A stretch of 64,000 nt of DNA from contig VIIQ02000287.1 of assembly GCA_007449985.2 (NCBI GenBank), positions 17,080-81,079 of the forward strand, in the 5' to 3' direction. This stretch comes from Desmodesmus armatus. Lineage: Eukaryota; Chlorophyta; Chlorophyceae; Sphaeropleales; Scenedesmaceae. The position numbers and the translations under genes were made by a program. Positions 43,851 through 55,376 of the stretch are shown one piece after another; position 1 is the first letter of the stretch, and the number at the start of each line of letters is the position of its first letter. The notes under the pieces were generated by a model that was not told the DNA's origin, did not search any database, and saw only the letters and a program-made list of their open reading frames with translations.

Positions 43851-46800
43851 GAGAGCGCAGACAGCAGTGGTAAGGCAACAGGACACCAGGTTTTTACACT
43901 CCAGACCTGAAAAATTGTCGCAGGACAGAGCAGGTGCAGATCGGTGCCCACACCGAAATATATTTAGGTGAGAGCACTTTTGAGGATGCTCCCAGGGTCT
44001 TGGCAAATGAGTGAAAATCAGAGTGAGCCACCAGTCAATCAATTACTCAATCAGTGTTGCAATGACACCTGTGGCATGAAGCTCGAGAGCTCACGCCAAC
44101 AACCCGGTTGTTGAACAACCACCACCACCACCACCAACAACAACTGAACGGTTCACGGTGGTTGTTGAACAACCACCAGCACCCACCTAGTCCTGCACTC
44201 CTGGGGTACCCCTTGGGCTCCAGGTTAGCGAGGGGCCTGTTCAGCTGGACCTGCAGGGCCATTTGAGAGAAAGAAGAGCACAAATTGGCTGTCACTGGCT
44301 CAGCAGATCCCTGAAATTCAATCTAGTGCGTTCCAAATGGACTGATTCACATGGGCTTCAGGTTGGCAAGAGGCCTGTTCAGCTGGACCTGCAGGACCAG
44401 CACACCACCATGCTGTTATGCAAAACTGACACGCTTTGCAGGTGATTACATGCTGCATCTGATGTGTACACTTGTGTGCCCAATGGTCATAATTATGAAA
44501 ATATGTTTCCTGGGGTGAGGGGGGGGGGGGGGTAGGGGGGGGGGGGGTGTACCCTCCTGATTTTTGAGCGCGCTTGGCCTATAAGCCCTGCAACACGCAC
44601 ACTCTGCAGGTGCACTTTGCTGGATTGCTGCTGGAGAGAACCACACAACAGCTGAACCCCCGGCTGGGTGGTGCGGTACAGCAGCTGCCATACCCTGCCA
44701 GCAGCATCTGTCCCGACCCATGCGCACCTTGTACCCGCGGGGGCTGCCCCACTTGTTGCGTTTGTTTTCGTTGATGATGACAGGCATCTTTGGCTCGAAC
44801 ATCTTCGATATGTAGCCCGAGTCCTCCTCCTTCTCGACGATGTGCGCGTCGTACTTGTTGACGTACACCTCGCCACCCAACCCGTTGTCCGCCTTTGCCG
44901 TCTGTGTTAACATCGAGAATGTTCGAGACAAGCACAAGTTGTCACATGGACCAACGCCAGGTGTGTCCTACCCTGCCCTGGCTGCAAGGTTGGGCAACGA
45001 AGGCTACATGGCATGGGACAGATCGCCAGCACCCGATACGAGATGCAAAATGCCGCTCGCAAAATATGCTGATGCCTGGCAGCAGTAGCTGCCCAGTGCC
45101 CCATAAATGTGCTGCAAGAGGGCAGCCACACTAATGCTACGGCAGCCCTGACTGAGAAGCCGGCTGACTCAGCGCTGGCGCCCACAGCTGCTGCAAGCTG
45201 ACATTGCTCCTGCTGCCTGTCCTGATGCTGCACTGCAGGGCGTAACACCACTGCTGCTTGTGCGGCAGCTGTGACACGTGCTGGGGCTGCTTTGCTGGGG
45301 CGGCCTACCTTGAAGTTCAGCAGGTTGAGGCTGTTGTGTGTGCCTGCAATATCCAGGTCAACCTTCCAAGCCAGCACATGGGTGTGCACAGACCCTACAC
45401 CAGCAGACACACACAGTCAACAATGTGGTCAACACACATACACACACAGTCACAGTCGCAGATTGTGGAAACACGCTGTCACAGACTCGTTACACTGGTC
45501 ACAGACACGGGAAATGGCTCAGCAAAGCGCTGAGTAACCCACAAGAAAGCCAGAGGCTCATTGGCGGCCAAGAAACAAGCCAAGCACCTCAGAAACAGTT
45601 CAAAGCGCACAGGAGCAGTGTTCCAACACACCCTTGTGGAAATGCATGTGTTTGTTAGCAGCACACTTATTCTCACTGATCTACATGCACACATGCAGCA
45701 ACAACTGGCTTGATGTGCACGTCACTCATTTGCACAGTACGGTACGGTACAGTACATCACAAGGATGTACGCACTCGTCACACCTGTCGCTACCAAGCCC
45801 ACAAGGAGCTTTGGCCAGCCTGGCAGAGTGGCACTCGCTGTTTCCAAGGGGTCTCCCTCTCTCTGACACAAGTGCAGCACTGTTTACTGTTGAGTGTCTC
45901 TAGCATCTACCAATGCCAACTCTTTCACCCTCTCTCTCCCCTCTGGTCCGGAATGGGGAGAGTGAAATCTCTCACCTGAAACGTTGTTTGAGGCAGGGAA
46001 CCCATAGTGCTGAGGGTAGAAGGGGCGGAACGCACTGGCCTGGATATAGCCCGAGGTAGTAACCTTGACATCCAGCGTCCCATCAACCCCAGGTGTAGGT
46101 CTTGGATGTAGTCATAGTTGTAGACAGTGGAGATCATGCGCACCACCAGCTGGGCACCAGGAACGGCTCCGTAGTACTTGTAGGCAGAGCTGTAGTGCCG
46201 CAATACAGGCATGTCTGCGGGGGACAACAGTCACACAGCAGACTGGGCTTACAGTGTGGTTGAAAGATGTGTGGAAGATGGCTCAGGGCCTGGTGTTGGT
46301 GTGGCCAACAAATCCAGTAACAGTGAATTGAGCTAGCATGAGGGTTGCGCCATCTCGTTCTATCAGCCATTCAGCACTCACTTGGGCTGTGCTCAAAGAC
46401 ACAGATTGCGTTGTGGTAGGTAGTTGGTCCGCTCATGCCACCATAGAATATGACAGCATCCATGTAGGCGGCATTCATGGGACAGTCAATGCCCTGTGGA
46501 AGTGACACAGACACAGGCACACCTCAGCGCACAGACTGCATTACGAGACGCTAGTCCAAAAATCACATGCATCACATTATGTATACAGTGTACCTTTACA
46601 GCAAGGGTATTCAACACCTTCCAAGGGTACACATGGCTACAAGCACACATGTGCCACAGATACATACCGCTTGACGGTCCAACAATGCTGCCACCACACA
46701 TATGCTGGTAGAAAGCCCAACATGTGACATCCGCAGTGCTCACACACTTTACCCGGTCATACCTAGCCGTCTCAACTGAACGTCAGTTGTGCCAACTCCC

Positions 46801-49800
46801 TGAGATTGCATTTGCCGTTCATGACCCCTCCCCCCTCCTGCCCCCCCCCCTCTTGCACACCTCCCAGCCCCTCAATAACCCTCTCTCTGGCTGCCTGCAA
46901 CCTTCAACTGACCTGTGCCAACTCCCTGAGGTTGTACCCCATGCCAAAAGAAGAGTCCAGGAAGACTGTGTTGGCCTGACTCAAGTCAGCGGCACCATAC
47001 ACTGCAGTATACAGCACACACAATCAGAGCAACAGGGTGTGTGTGTGTGTGTGGGGGGGGGGGGGGGTAGTCACAGAGCCACAGAGTCACAGAGCGGCAC
47101 CATGCACCGCAGCCTGTGACACAACAGCAGCCAGGGCAGGGAGGGCAGCAACAGCAGCAACAGGTCACACAGATCGTTGAGATTTGGGGAGGCTGTCACT
47201 TCAGTGTGACCGAAGTATGCTATGCAGGAGCCAAGGATTGCATCCCACAGCAACCAAGACAAAGATTTTGGGTGCCAGCCAACTGCCATCCAGTGCTACC
47301 GCCCAAGGGGCCACATACCATGCTGCCCCCTGAGATCAGACACCCCCGCAACGGTGTACTGTAGCTGGGTGCCCTCAAGCCAACGTCTCAGAACCGAAGT
47401 CGATTTTTCCAAACCCATCTCAAGGTCCCAAAGGGTACGTGACCCCCCCCCCCCACCTGCCATAGCCTCTTGAAAGCTGAGCTCGTAAGCCATCCTCTCC
47501 CCCTTGAAGCGGATGTCCCAGAAGCGCCCGCCATAGCTGGGCACGTAGCCGACGTAAAGAGACCAGCCCAACCACTCCACCTTGTTGCCGTGGGTGATGG
47601 TGAACCTGAGAGGTTTTGGTTTTGTCACGGTGAAGGCAAGCCGCGGGTGAGGGCCCAGGAAGGAATGTGCGTTAGGAGGCAGGGAAATTGACATATTGAT
47701 TGTGTAGTGGGGTACAGGGTGTGCTGACAACTGCTGTACGCAATAGGTATTTCAAAGGTGTACATGCTGCCCAGCGTCAAGGAATGCTGAAAGGAAACAC
47801 CCACCTCCTACCATATGGCTCCCAGGGCAGGGGCCCCACAGGTTGGTCCACACCCCTCCTGTGGCCAGGCCGCTTGTGGAATGTGGCAAAGAGACTCTCT
47901 TCCTCATCTGAATAATTAAAAGCAACAACAGCGCAAGAGAGGCGGGACCTTGTTATGCTTCCTTTGGTGCCTCCCCACATTTTCCATCTCTGCTTATGCC
48001 GGCTGCCGCAGCCTACAAAACGATTTTGTAGGTGACAGATGCGTCCGCCCGGGGGGGGGGGGGGGGGGGGGACAACACAAGCATGCTCCACCAGCAGAGT
48101 AGGTTGTGCCTGACCTGAGCCGCTAGTCAACTTTGGAATCATTCAGGCCCGACTTGCATCAACTCAAAACACATGAAAGCCTGCAACTGTGGGGATGTCG
48201 CATATGCTACCAGCCGCAACTGCTGCTGGGGGCGGCTCTACCTACCTGGCATGTCGAATTTGAACTTGGTTTGAAGGCCCTTCGCATCGTGCTGCCATGC
48301 GTGCAACATATCTTCGGCGCTGTCGAAGAACTGACCCGCGAACCACATACGGACGATCGCCCAATCCTCCAGACGCTCGCCTGCATCGACGCGGCGAGCG
48401 TCAACAACCGGTTTGATCAAGACAGCAGTATATCATGCCGCGAGCGGTCCAACAAATGAACGTTGGAGGAAATGGAAAGGACGCAGCCGGGCGGAAACGC
48501 AGTGCTTCTGCACGGGCAGACGATGAAATAAACAGAACGAACATGCCGAGTCAACACGTGCTTGCAACTGCAACAATTCATAAGGTAGTTCGGTACCTTC
48601 TCCCGATATTTCTGAATCCAGCGCCCCCGTCATAGCGACCGACCTGATGCTCCGATCAGTGCCTGTACCGGGATGGGATGCAGATAATTGCCGTCACCAG
48701 CCTCCTCGGTGTACCAATAAAACTGCACATAGGCCGCACGGGGCACGCCCTGATCCTGGAATGTCTGGGACGTACAAAAGTCACAGGCGGGGGCAAAAAT
48801 GATGTCAGTGCAAACCATGGGCTCCTAGCGCTGTGGGCACTGGCATATTCCTGCATGAAGCTCATCCAGTGTCCACCCTGTATCTTTTTTGTTTGTTTTT
48901 TGGTTCACCCTGTATCTGGCACTGTGGGCGCTCCAGTAGCTAATTAGGGTATTGAATTGTATGGAATGCATCCAGAATTTGTGTTTACTGTTCTTTGCCA
49001 AGCGCAAACAGCAGTGACTACAGCACCTACAGGTGCTTCTGCACCACGCCAGGCTTTCAGACTGCTGTTGACCACATGCACCCCGGACTCTGCAGCATGC
49101 TGCCTGCTGCTTGTGAATCCAGGAAGACATGTGTACGGGTGATGCTTACTTGTGCATACGTGATGCTCCAGTCGATGCACTTGTCCCCACACTCATCTCC
49201 ATAGGTGAATCCAGAGAAGGCATGTTCAAACACACCATTCAAGGTGTCCTCCACTTGTTCAAGGGCCGCGATCACGCTGCAGCAGGACCAGAGCAGCAAA
49301 GGAAAAAGACAATGGTGAAGTGCTAATAGCCAGAACCTGTAACAGCGCCGCTGCATCTCACGGACTGCGGCACTTGCCTCCACCTGTACACAGTACGGCA
49401 CGGCACAGCACAGCACACACTGTGCTTGACAGACAACCACCTGCTGAACAGAGCTGCATGTTCATATTGCTGGACAGACAACAATAATTACACACGCCAT
49501 TCAATGTGTCCTCCAATTCCTCAATGGCCGCGATAACACTGCAACACGAGAAGAAATGCAAGGGGAAGGCAGCATTGGAGAGAAAAACACTCAAACTGCT
49601 CGACAGACAGCAACTTGCTGGACAAACTGAATGCTCAATAACGCCGTTCATACTGCTGCTATAAAGGCCCCTGCAACCTTCACCACGTGTTGCACTCACC
49701 CATTTTCATCCAGCTGCGACTGTGGACGCTGCGCATAGGGAACTAATGGTCTTGGCCTTGCTGCTGCTGCTGCTGCTGCTGCTGAGGCTGCTGCTGGGGC

Positions 49801-52118
49801 TGCTGCTACGAAGGTCCTGGCACATCCAACACTTTCCCCTTGTAATGGACTCACCCATTTTCATCCAGCTGTGATTGTGGGCGCTGCGCATAGGGGATGG
49901 TTTTGAGCTTGCTGCTGTGTATGTTGACCTTCTCTAGGCTGTCCACTGTGATGGATGAGCCCTCATCATGAAGTGTCACCAACACCTCACGCAGGACAGG
50001 GGGCTGGCGGCACAGCACAGCACAGCACGCAGCACAGCAGTAAACAGGACAGGTGAGCCTTGCGCACAATCGCGGGCAGGGGAGCGAGGTAAAAATGAGG
50101 GGTTGGCGGGGCGGGGCGCGCGTGCGGGGGCGGGCGGAGGGAGGAGGAGGTATGTTGGCCTTCTCCAGGCTGTTCACTGTGATGGACGAGCCCTCATCGT
50201 GAAGTGTCACCAACACCTCACGCACGACAGGGGGCTGGCAGCACAGCACAGCACAGCACAGCACAGCACAGCACAGCACAGAATGCAGCACAGCAGTAAA
50301 CATGACAGGTGAGCAGCAAGGCCCAAGACAACCGCAGCCTTGTCATACAGCATCAGCAGCACCTTGCGCACGATCGGGGGCAGGGGAGCAGGGTGAACAT
50401 GACGGGTTCATGCTGCGCGGGGGGGGGGGGGGGGCATGTTGACCTTGTCCAGGTTGTTTACTGTGATTGATGAGCCCTCGTCGTGAAGTGTCGCCAACAC
50501 CTCACGCACGACAGGGGGCTGGCAGCAAAGCACAGCACAGCACACAATGCAGTACAGGTGAGCAGCAAGGCCCAAAACCATCATAGCCTTGTCATACGGC
50601 ATCATCAAAGCCTTGCGCACGATCGGGGGCAGGGGAGCGGGGTAAGGGTGAGTGGTTCACGTGGCGGGGGGGGGGGGGGTATGTTGACCTTCTCCAGGCT
50701 GTCCCCCGTGATGGAGGAGCCCTCGTCATGGAGCGTCACCAACACCTCACGCACGACAGGAGGCTGGCAGCAAAGCACAGCACGCATCACAGTACGACAC
50801 AATCAATTGACATCATACTATTCGCATCATACAAACGGCTGATCTGCAACCGGCGAGGCGTTCCACACACCTATCAGCTGGTGACCATGCACTTACAAGG
50901 CACAGCAGAGCATGGCACGGCACAGCGCAGCCCAGCACGGCACAGCATAGCAGCATTACATAATTCAAAGGACAGCACACTCACATCAGCTAGTCCCAGC
51001 ACCAGTGTGGCCCGTGCCTTCCTAGCCGGCTTAGGTCCGTGGTGGTCCAAGTATTGCAGCACCTCAGACTTGGGGGCCGGCTCCAGGTAAATGCTGTGGA
51101 TGTAGTTGGCAACTGTCAGGGTTTTGTCGGGGTCTGATGAGATGATGTCAATGAGGCTTAGGTGCTCCTGGCTGTACAGGAAGTTGAGCACTGCATGCAG
51201 TGAACATGGAGAGTGATAGAGTGGTAGAGTGAGTGACAGGGTGACAGGCAAGTGGGCAGGAAGGAATGTAAGTGGATGCGTGTGCATGAGTTGTTGGTGT
51301 GCTGTTCACAGCTTGTGGTGAGTCCCAAACAAATTGGCAATTGCAGTGGTTGGAGTTGTGTTGTTGTGGCGCAGAAGGCAAGGGCATAGGTTCTGATCAG
51401 GTTATGTCAATGAGGCTTTGGTGCTCCTGATTGTAGAGGAAGTTGAGGACTGCAGAGCAGGGATGCAAGGGTCAGGGGAGGGGAGGTTGGGGCAGCAGCA
51501 AAAAGGCTGCAGGGTTGGTGTAAGCAACATGTGATGTGATGACTCTGAAATGTAGGCAGCACCATCGCCAAGGCAGCACTGCCAAGGACAAGATGATGTC
51601 GATGAGGTTTGGGTGCTCTGACTGTAGCACGAGTGGAGGACCAAAAGATGGGAGGTACAGGGACAGAAGGGGAGAGCAGGAGCGAGGACACAATCAGGAA
51701 TCATCGCCACTGCACGCTTACACAAGTGATAATATGTGAGCGTCTGCCGCACCTGCATTGTACTCGTCCAAAGTCAGCTCTCAGCACAGACAAACACTCT
51801 TGAACATACAACGTGCCCCCCCCCCCACCCCCCTGCACACATGCAAGTAGCTAGCGTGCATGGCCTGGGTGCACATGGTCATTGTGCAGCAAACATTGTC
51901 CCGCACAAACACACCTCCATGGTTGCTTTCCCCCACGCACCCACCAACGTCACCATGTAGAGATATGAACGCCACCCCCACGGCAACGTGTGTGCATGTC
52001 TATCGCACCTGCGTTATATTCGTCCACTGTGAGCTCTGAGAAGACGCTGAGGGCTGCTGGCCGGTCTGGACTGGTGAGACCCTGGTCCTGGGCTGAGGGG
52101 GGCCACAGGGGGCAGCCT

Positions 52119-52179
<61 letters not shown>

Positions 52180-53307
52180 TGGCAGCAGCAGCAGCAGCAG
52201 GAGGAGAGGCAAGAAACAGTGAGGGAGCGCCAGTAGTGACAAGGGGGGGCGGCCATGTCTGCAGCTGGCTGACAGTAGCACACGAGAGAGGCAGAAACGA
52301 TTGCCCTGTGAGCCTGGTTTGGCTTGGGGGACCCTGACCTTGTGGTGTCATGGGTTCATTGCACACACGGCTACAGCTGTATTGACTGTGCCGGGTCGCA
52401 GCTGTGAACAGGGTGAAAGGCATATGAATGCATATGAATGCATGTGCTCAGTGAGTGCATATGCGTAAGGGGTATGTGGTGGTGCAGCTGATTGGGCACT
52501 AACTTGCCACCTGCCAACTGAGGCGTGCACAGGTGGGGGGAATATGCACGGGTGAATGCATGTCCACGGGGGATGTGGTGGTGCAGTCACACCACACATT
52601 GGGCACTCACTTGCCACCTGCCTGTGCTTGCCCTTGCTGCCCTTCCCAGCCTTGTGTGATACGGCAGAGCCGCTACCGCTGCCAGCATTGCTGTCTGCAT
52701 CATTCCCGGCATCATGGTCCCTGCTGCTGCCACTTTTTTCATCATCCGATTCTGCTTCGCCCTCCTGCTGCTGCTGCTGCTGCTCCTCTTCCTCTCCCTC
52801 CTCTTCCTTCCGTGCCTGGAGAGAAGCCTTGTGCTTGCTGCTCTTTCCTTCCTGCTTGCTGCTGCTGGGGGCCTGCTTCTTGCTGCTTATCGACACTGTC
52901 ACGGGAGGAGGTTTGCTGCTGATGATTTCTGCTGCACTTGCTGTCCCGACAGGTGCTGCGTTACTGCGTGCACGTGCTGCTGGTCCAACTGCAGCACCTG
53001 CTCCACCCATGGACTCAGTTGCAGAGGCTGTGCTGCTTCCATCTTCGCTGATATCTCCGCTGATCATCGACTCGACTTCGAGAAGGTCTGGAGCAGTCAT
53101 GTTTTTGGCTGCAGGGACTGGGCCCTTGACAGGTTTGACAGCAGGTGCAGCAGCATTCTGCTGGCTTGCAGGAGCTGCTGCAACTGAAACACTCGCGCCC
53201 AGCGGTGCTTTTGGTACATGCTTTGAAGGTTTATCTGTGCTATGAGCTGTGCCGAGCGCTGTGTGGCAAGCCAACACACAGACCAGCACAACAACCACCC
53301 TGGCCAT
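41320..53307 (-). CDS. Copper amine oxidase (diamine oxidase type), secreted
   Basis: Seventeen exons: 53307-52611, 52116-52009, 51190-50985, 50003-49855, 49276-49150, 48764-48644, 48380-48246, 47907-47812, 47723-47457, 47001-46913, 46493-46382, 46214-45976, 45394-45309, 44901-44694, 43806-43563, 42111-42034 and 41722-41320. All phases agree once one base is restored at 46087-46090, giving about 1,121 residues. There is a signal peptide (about 1-20), then about 210 residues rich in Ala, Ser, Glu and Gln, then the catalytic domain. Visible motifs are a likely Asp base near 677, TVYNYDY with the topaquinone Tyr near 736, the copper ligands HTH (786, 788), and a third His near 939 in GLYHVPMAEDAP. 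The C-terminal tail is Gly/Ser then KKGGKRRRKRH, basic and unusual. It would oxidise primary amines to aldehyde, H2O2 and ammonia in the secretory route or wall; the substrate is unknown. Exon 6's donor (GTCGGT) is weak. Confidence 0.85.
42115..42153 (-). repeat. (CTG)n at the 3' end of amine oxidase intron 15
   Basis: About 13 triplets, CAG on the plus strand, end directly in the CTGCAG acceptor of exon 16. Confidence 0.85.
43331..43455 (-). repeat. Second copy of amine oxidase exon 15, 3' half
   Basis: It encodes KDLVVWVNSGLHHVPMAEDA and ends SLM with the same GTAAGC donor, about 230 bp beyond exon 15 (RKDLVVWVNSGLYHVPMAED). It includes the third copper-ligand His. A C-rich and G-rich tract lies between the copies. 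Confidence 0.8.
43818..43849 (-). repeat. (CTG)n near the 3' end of amine oxidase intron 14
   Basis: About ten triplets lie 9 bases upstream of the ATCACAG acceptor of exon 15. Confidence 0.8.
44096..44182. repeat. GTTGTTGAACAACCACC repeats in intron 14
   Basis: GGTTGTTGAACAACCACC occurs twice and is itself nearly palindromic, with (CCA)n between the copies. Just beyond, about 44219-44265 and 44353-44400 share a 45-bp duplication (GGCCTGTTCAGCTGGACCTG). Confidence 0.7.
46765..46811 (-). repeat. Partial copy of amine oxidase exon 10 end and donor
   Basis: CAACTGAACGTCAGTTGTGCCAACTCCCTGAGATTG mirrors the exon 10 end region at about 46905-46935 (CAACTGACCTGTGCCAACTC then CCTGAGGTTG). A C-rich tract lies between the copies. 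Confidence 0.6.
49489..49543 (-). repeat. Upstream partial copy of amine oxidase exon 5 start
   Basis: VIAAIEELEDTLNGV copies VIAALEQVEDTLNGV of exon 5 (49276-49150), including the TGCAG acceptor. The copies are about 265 bp apart. Confidence 0.75.
49697..50763 (-). repeat. Four partial copies of amine oxidase exon 4
   Basis: The coding block VVREVL(V/A)TLHDEGSSIT occurs at about 50681-50763, 50437-50518 and 50155-50234 before the complete exon 4 (50003-49855). The 3' half of exon 4 (YAQRPQSQLDENG, frame-shifted in the copy) occurs again at about 49697-49760. The truncated copies stop in G/C homopolymer tracts. GCACA/CTGTG pentamer repeats precede the acceptors. Confidence 0.85.
51404..51775 (-). 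repeat. Partial copies of amine oxidase exon 3 start and exon 2 end
   Basis: VLNFLYNQEHQSLIDI with its CTGCAG acceptor lies at about 51404-51453, and a more diverged copy at about 51596-51640. A copy of the exon 2 end (TLDEYNAG plus GTGCGG) lies near 51742-51775. Confidence 0.75.
52119..52176 (-). repeat. (CTG)n forming the 3' end of amine oxidase intron 1
   Basis: About 19 triplets end in the CTGCAG acceptor of exon 2. A second shorter tract lies at 52183-52200. Confidence 0.85.
52478..52540 (-). repeat. Partial copy of amine oxidase exon 1 end
   Basis: Plus-strand GTGGTGGTGCAG...TTGGGCACTAACTTGCCACCTG repeats the exon 1 3' end and donor region at about 52573-52620 (TTGGGCACTCACTTGCCACC). 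Confidence 0.65.
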
Positions 53308-53863
53308 GTTGGGGCACCGTCCGCAACGACCTTCTGGGAAGCGTTTCTCAACACATAAGAGATTGTTTGACTGTAGGACAGAGGTTGTTGAACGTGTCAG
53401 GGTTGCTTGTCTGGCCTGTCAAGCTAGGAACGACTTGAACGCTTCGAAAACTGCACGAACTTCGTCGTCCAAGCTTGTGGTCGATGTTTGTGCGCAGTTG
53501 ACGTCAAAACAGTGCCAATGTGCGTTCCGGAACCATCATCTGCCCCATTTTGAAACGGCAGCTTACGTCACCCCTGAACGTTACACTGGACACCGATCGG
53601 CGCTTGGTTGTTGCTTACGATGATGACAGGATTGCAATTGTCTCACATGTGATGTTGCAGGATGGCACGCGAACTCTTGAGTGCTACAGTACCATATGAT
53701 CCATGCCCCCCCCCCTTTCGATTTCGAGCCATCAAGGTGTTTGTGTTGTTGCTCTCGGGGTTGGTGTTTGCTTTGTTTGCACCTTTGTTGTTCGTAGCCA
53801 CAGTGTGGTGGTAGCAAGGGCAGCAGTACACCAACATCCGCTGTACAGTACACCGGGCTGCAG

Positions 53864-54138
53864 TACACTGGGCGGCAGTACTGCACATTATCTTGAACCT
53901 CGAGCTTGTCACCCTGCAACAGGTAACGTACACCAATGCATGCACATCAGCACAGTGTCTGCCTTGGGCACTTGTCCGACCACCACAGCAAACGTCTTGA
54001 GGTGTACTACACTGGGCGGCAGTACTGCACGATATCTTGAACCTCGAGCTTGGCACCCTGCAACAGGTACACCAATGCATGCACATCAGCACAGCCTCTG
54101 CCTTGGGCACTTTTCTGACCACCACAGCAAACGTTTTG
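53864..54138. repeat. Two-copy tandem repeat, about 143 bp
   Basis: 53864-53999 and 54008-54138 share TACACTGGGCGGCAGTACTG, ATCTTGAACCTCGAGCTTG and ACCAATGCATGCACATCAGC with few changes. On the minus strand both copies contain the putative GAKLEVQDIVQYC exon or its variant. Confidence 0.8.
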
Positions 54139-54712
54139 GGCTGACCACTTGGCGCACCTCAAAGTCAAAACCCTGACCTGTGAAGGGACTGCCGACCATT
54201 TCAAATGTAATGATGACAAACTGCATGTACAGCACATACAGAACAGAAACAACAACACTGGACAACAGGATCAGGGTCAATGCACACACACCTAACCACC
54301 CAGGGGATCACTCGCACAACTGACAACCCGAGGCTGGGCGCCCCTTACACGCACACAGTATACAATGTGATATCATAGCATGTGATACTATATCATGTGA
54401 AGATCAACTGCAGCATGCGTGAAGAACTCACACAAATCTCTATAGACTTCAAGCACCGCCTGTACTGGAGACTGCTCTGCACATGCCTGATGAGTGCAGG
54501 AAGCTGAATTGAGACACAACTGAACAAAACGACCCCAGACGAATGACTCCAGTTGAGCCATGGCCAGTGCTTGCCACCAATGCAATGAGGGCCTCAGGAA
54601 TGGCCTGGCATTCGCACACCACCATCACCACTACAGCAGCCGCAACACAACCCTCAACACAACCCATGACACCAGTTGACTCAGAAATGCATCGCACACA
54701 ATCACCACCATT

Positions 54713-54713
<1 letters not shown>

Positions 54714-54760
<47 letters not shown>
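54714..54760. repeat. (CAG)n microsatellite
   Basis: About 15 to 16 uninterrupted triplets in a region without an assigned gene. Confidence 0.9.
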
Positions 54761-55177
54761 CAACCCTCAACACAAACCATGACACCAACAACCTCAGAAG
54801 TCCATTCAGTTGCACATAACCTGCATGCCCTACAGGCACAACAGGCAAAGGCTGCTCACTTCTCAACACACACTTGACCAATTCACAAGCATCTCAATGC
54901 CCCACCGCTGAGTCACGGCGATACCGCGAGGCTTACACACTCGACTCTGCTCTTGCACACTCCCTCCCACGCACTGCAATGCCACTCCCATACTGCGGCA
55001 CCGCTGCCACACTGCAGCACAGCCCCAGTACCCTGGCCCGTCAGCTGCAGGGCTGCTTATCCCCCATTGACCCTTGCCCCCCTTGCGGGTTGCACATGCG
55101 TGATACCGCTGGAAAGCCCCTCGCCAATCCTTGAGTGCGCGAGAGGTCAATCGCCGCCACTGCGGCAGGCGCTCACT

Positions 55178-55313
55178 GCTGACACAGCGCCCTGACCCCC
55201 AGCCGCCCCTGTTCCCATGCCTCAGAAAAGCCGTACACACCAGCGACAGAGCAGGACAGCCCAGCGACAGCCAGCGCCCGGACAGGAGCAGCACCACCAC
55301 GGAGGGCCCTTGG
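55178..55313 (-). repeat. Copy of the TauE/SafE terminal exon after its stop codon
   Basis: The last about 135 bp of the terminal exon (55381-55516) recur 203 bp downstream in gene orientation with few changes. The copy still reads VAGLSCSVAGVYGFSEAWEQ and GRLGVRALCQQ. Confidence 0.85.
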
Positions 55314-55376
55314 CCAGCTGCAGCAAGGCACGCACCACATCACCTGAACACCCTCACTGCTCCTATAGTGCACTGG

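Larger units (their letters stand above)
53308..55177. other. Region upstream of the amine oxidase; possible minus-strand exons
   Basis: Mostly unassigned. Minus-strand frames at 54388-54585 (QLCLNSASCTHQACAEQSPV) and 54086-54289 (FVIITFEMVGSPFTGQGFDF) read like protein. A short one ending GAKLEVQDIVQYCRPV before a stop near 54006 sits after a TTGCAG acceptor. They could belong to one small gene, but I cannot join them or name a family. Confidence 0.3.

Noticed and set aside
45925..46227. Continuation of the NYDY frame to a stop at 45925 as a truncated amine oxidase
   Set aside because: The alternative frame carries conserved DGTLDVKV and GYIQASAF and has the phase required by the next exon, so a missing base is the better explanation.
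51990..52337. Poly-Ala/poly-Leu/poly-Cys frames across the CAG tract at 52119-52176
   Set aside because: All are readings of one intronic trinucleotide repeat at the 3' end of amine oxidase intron 1.
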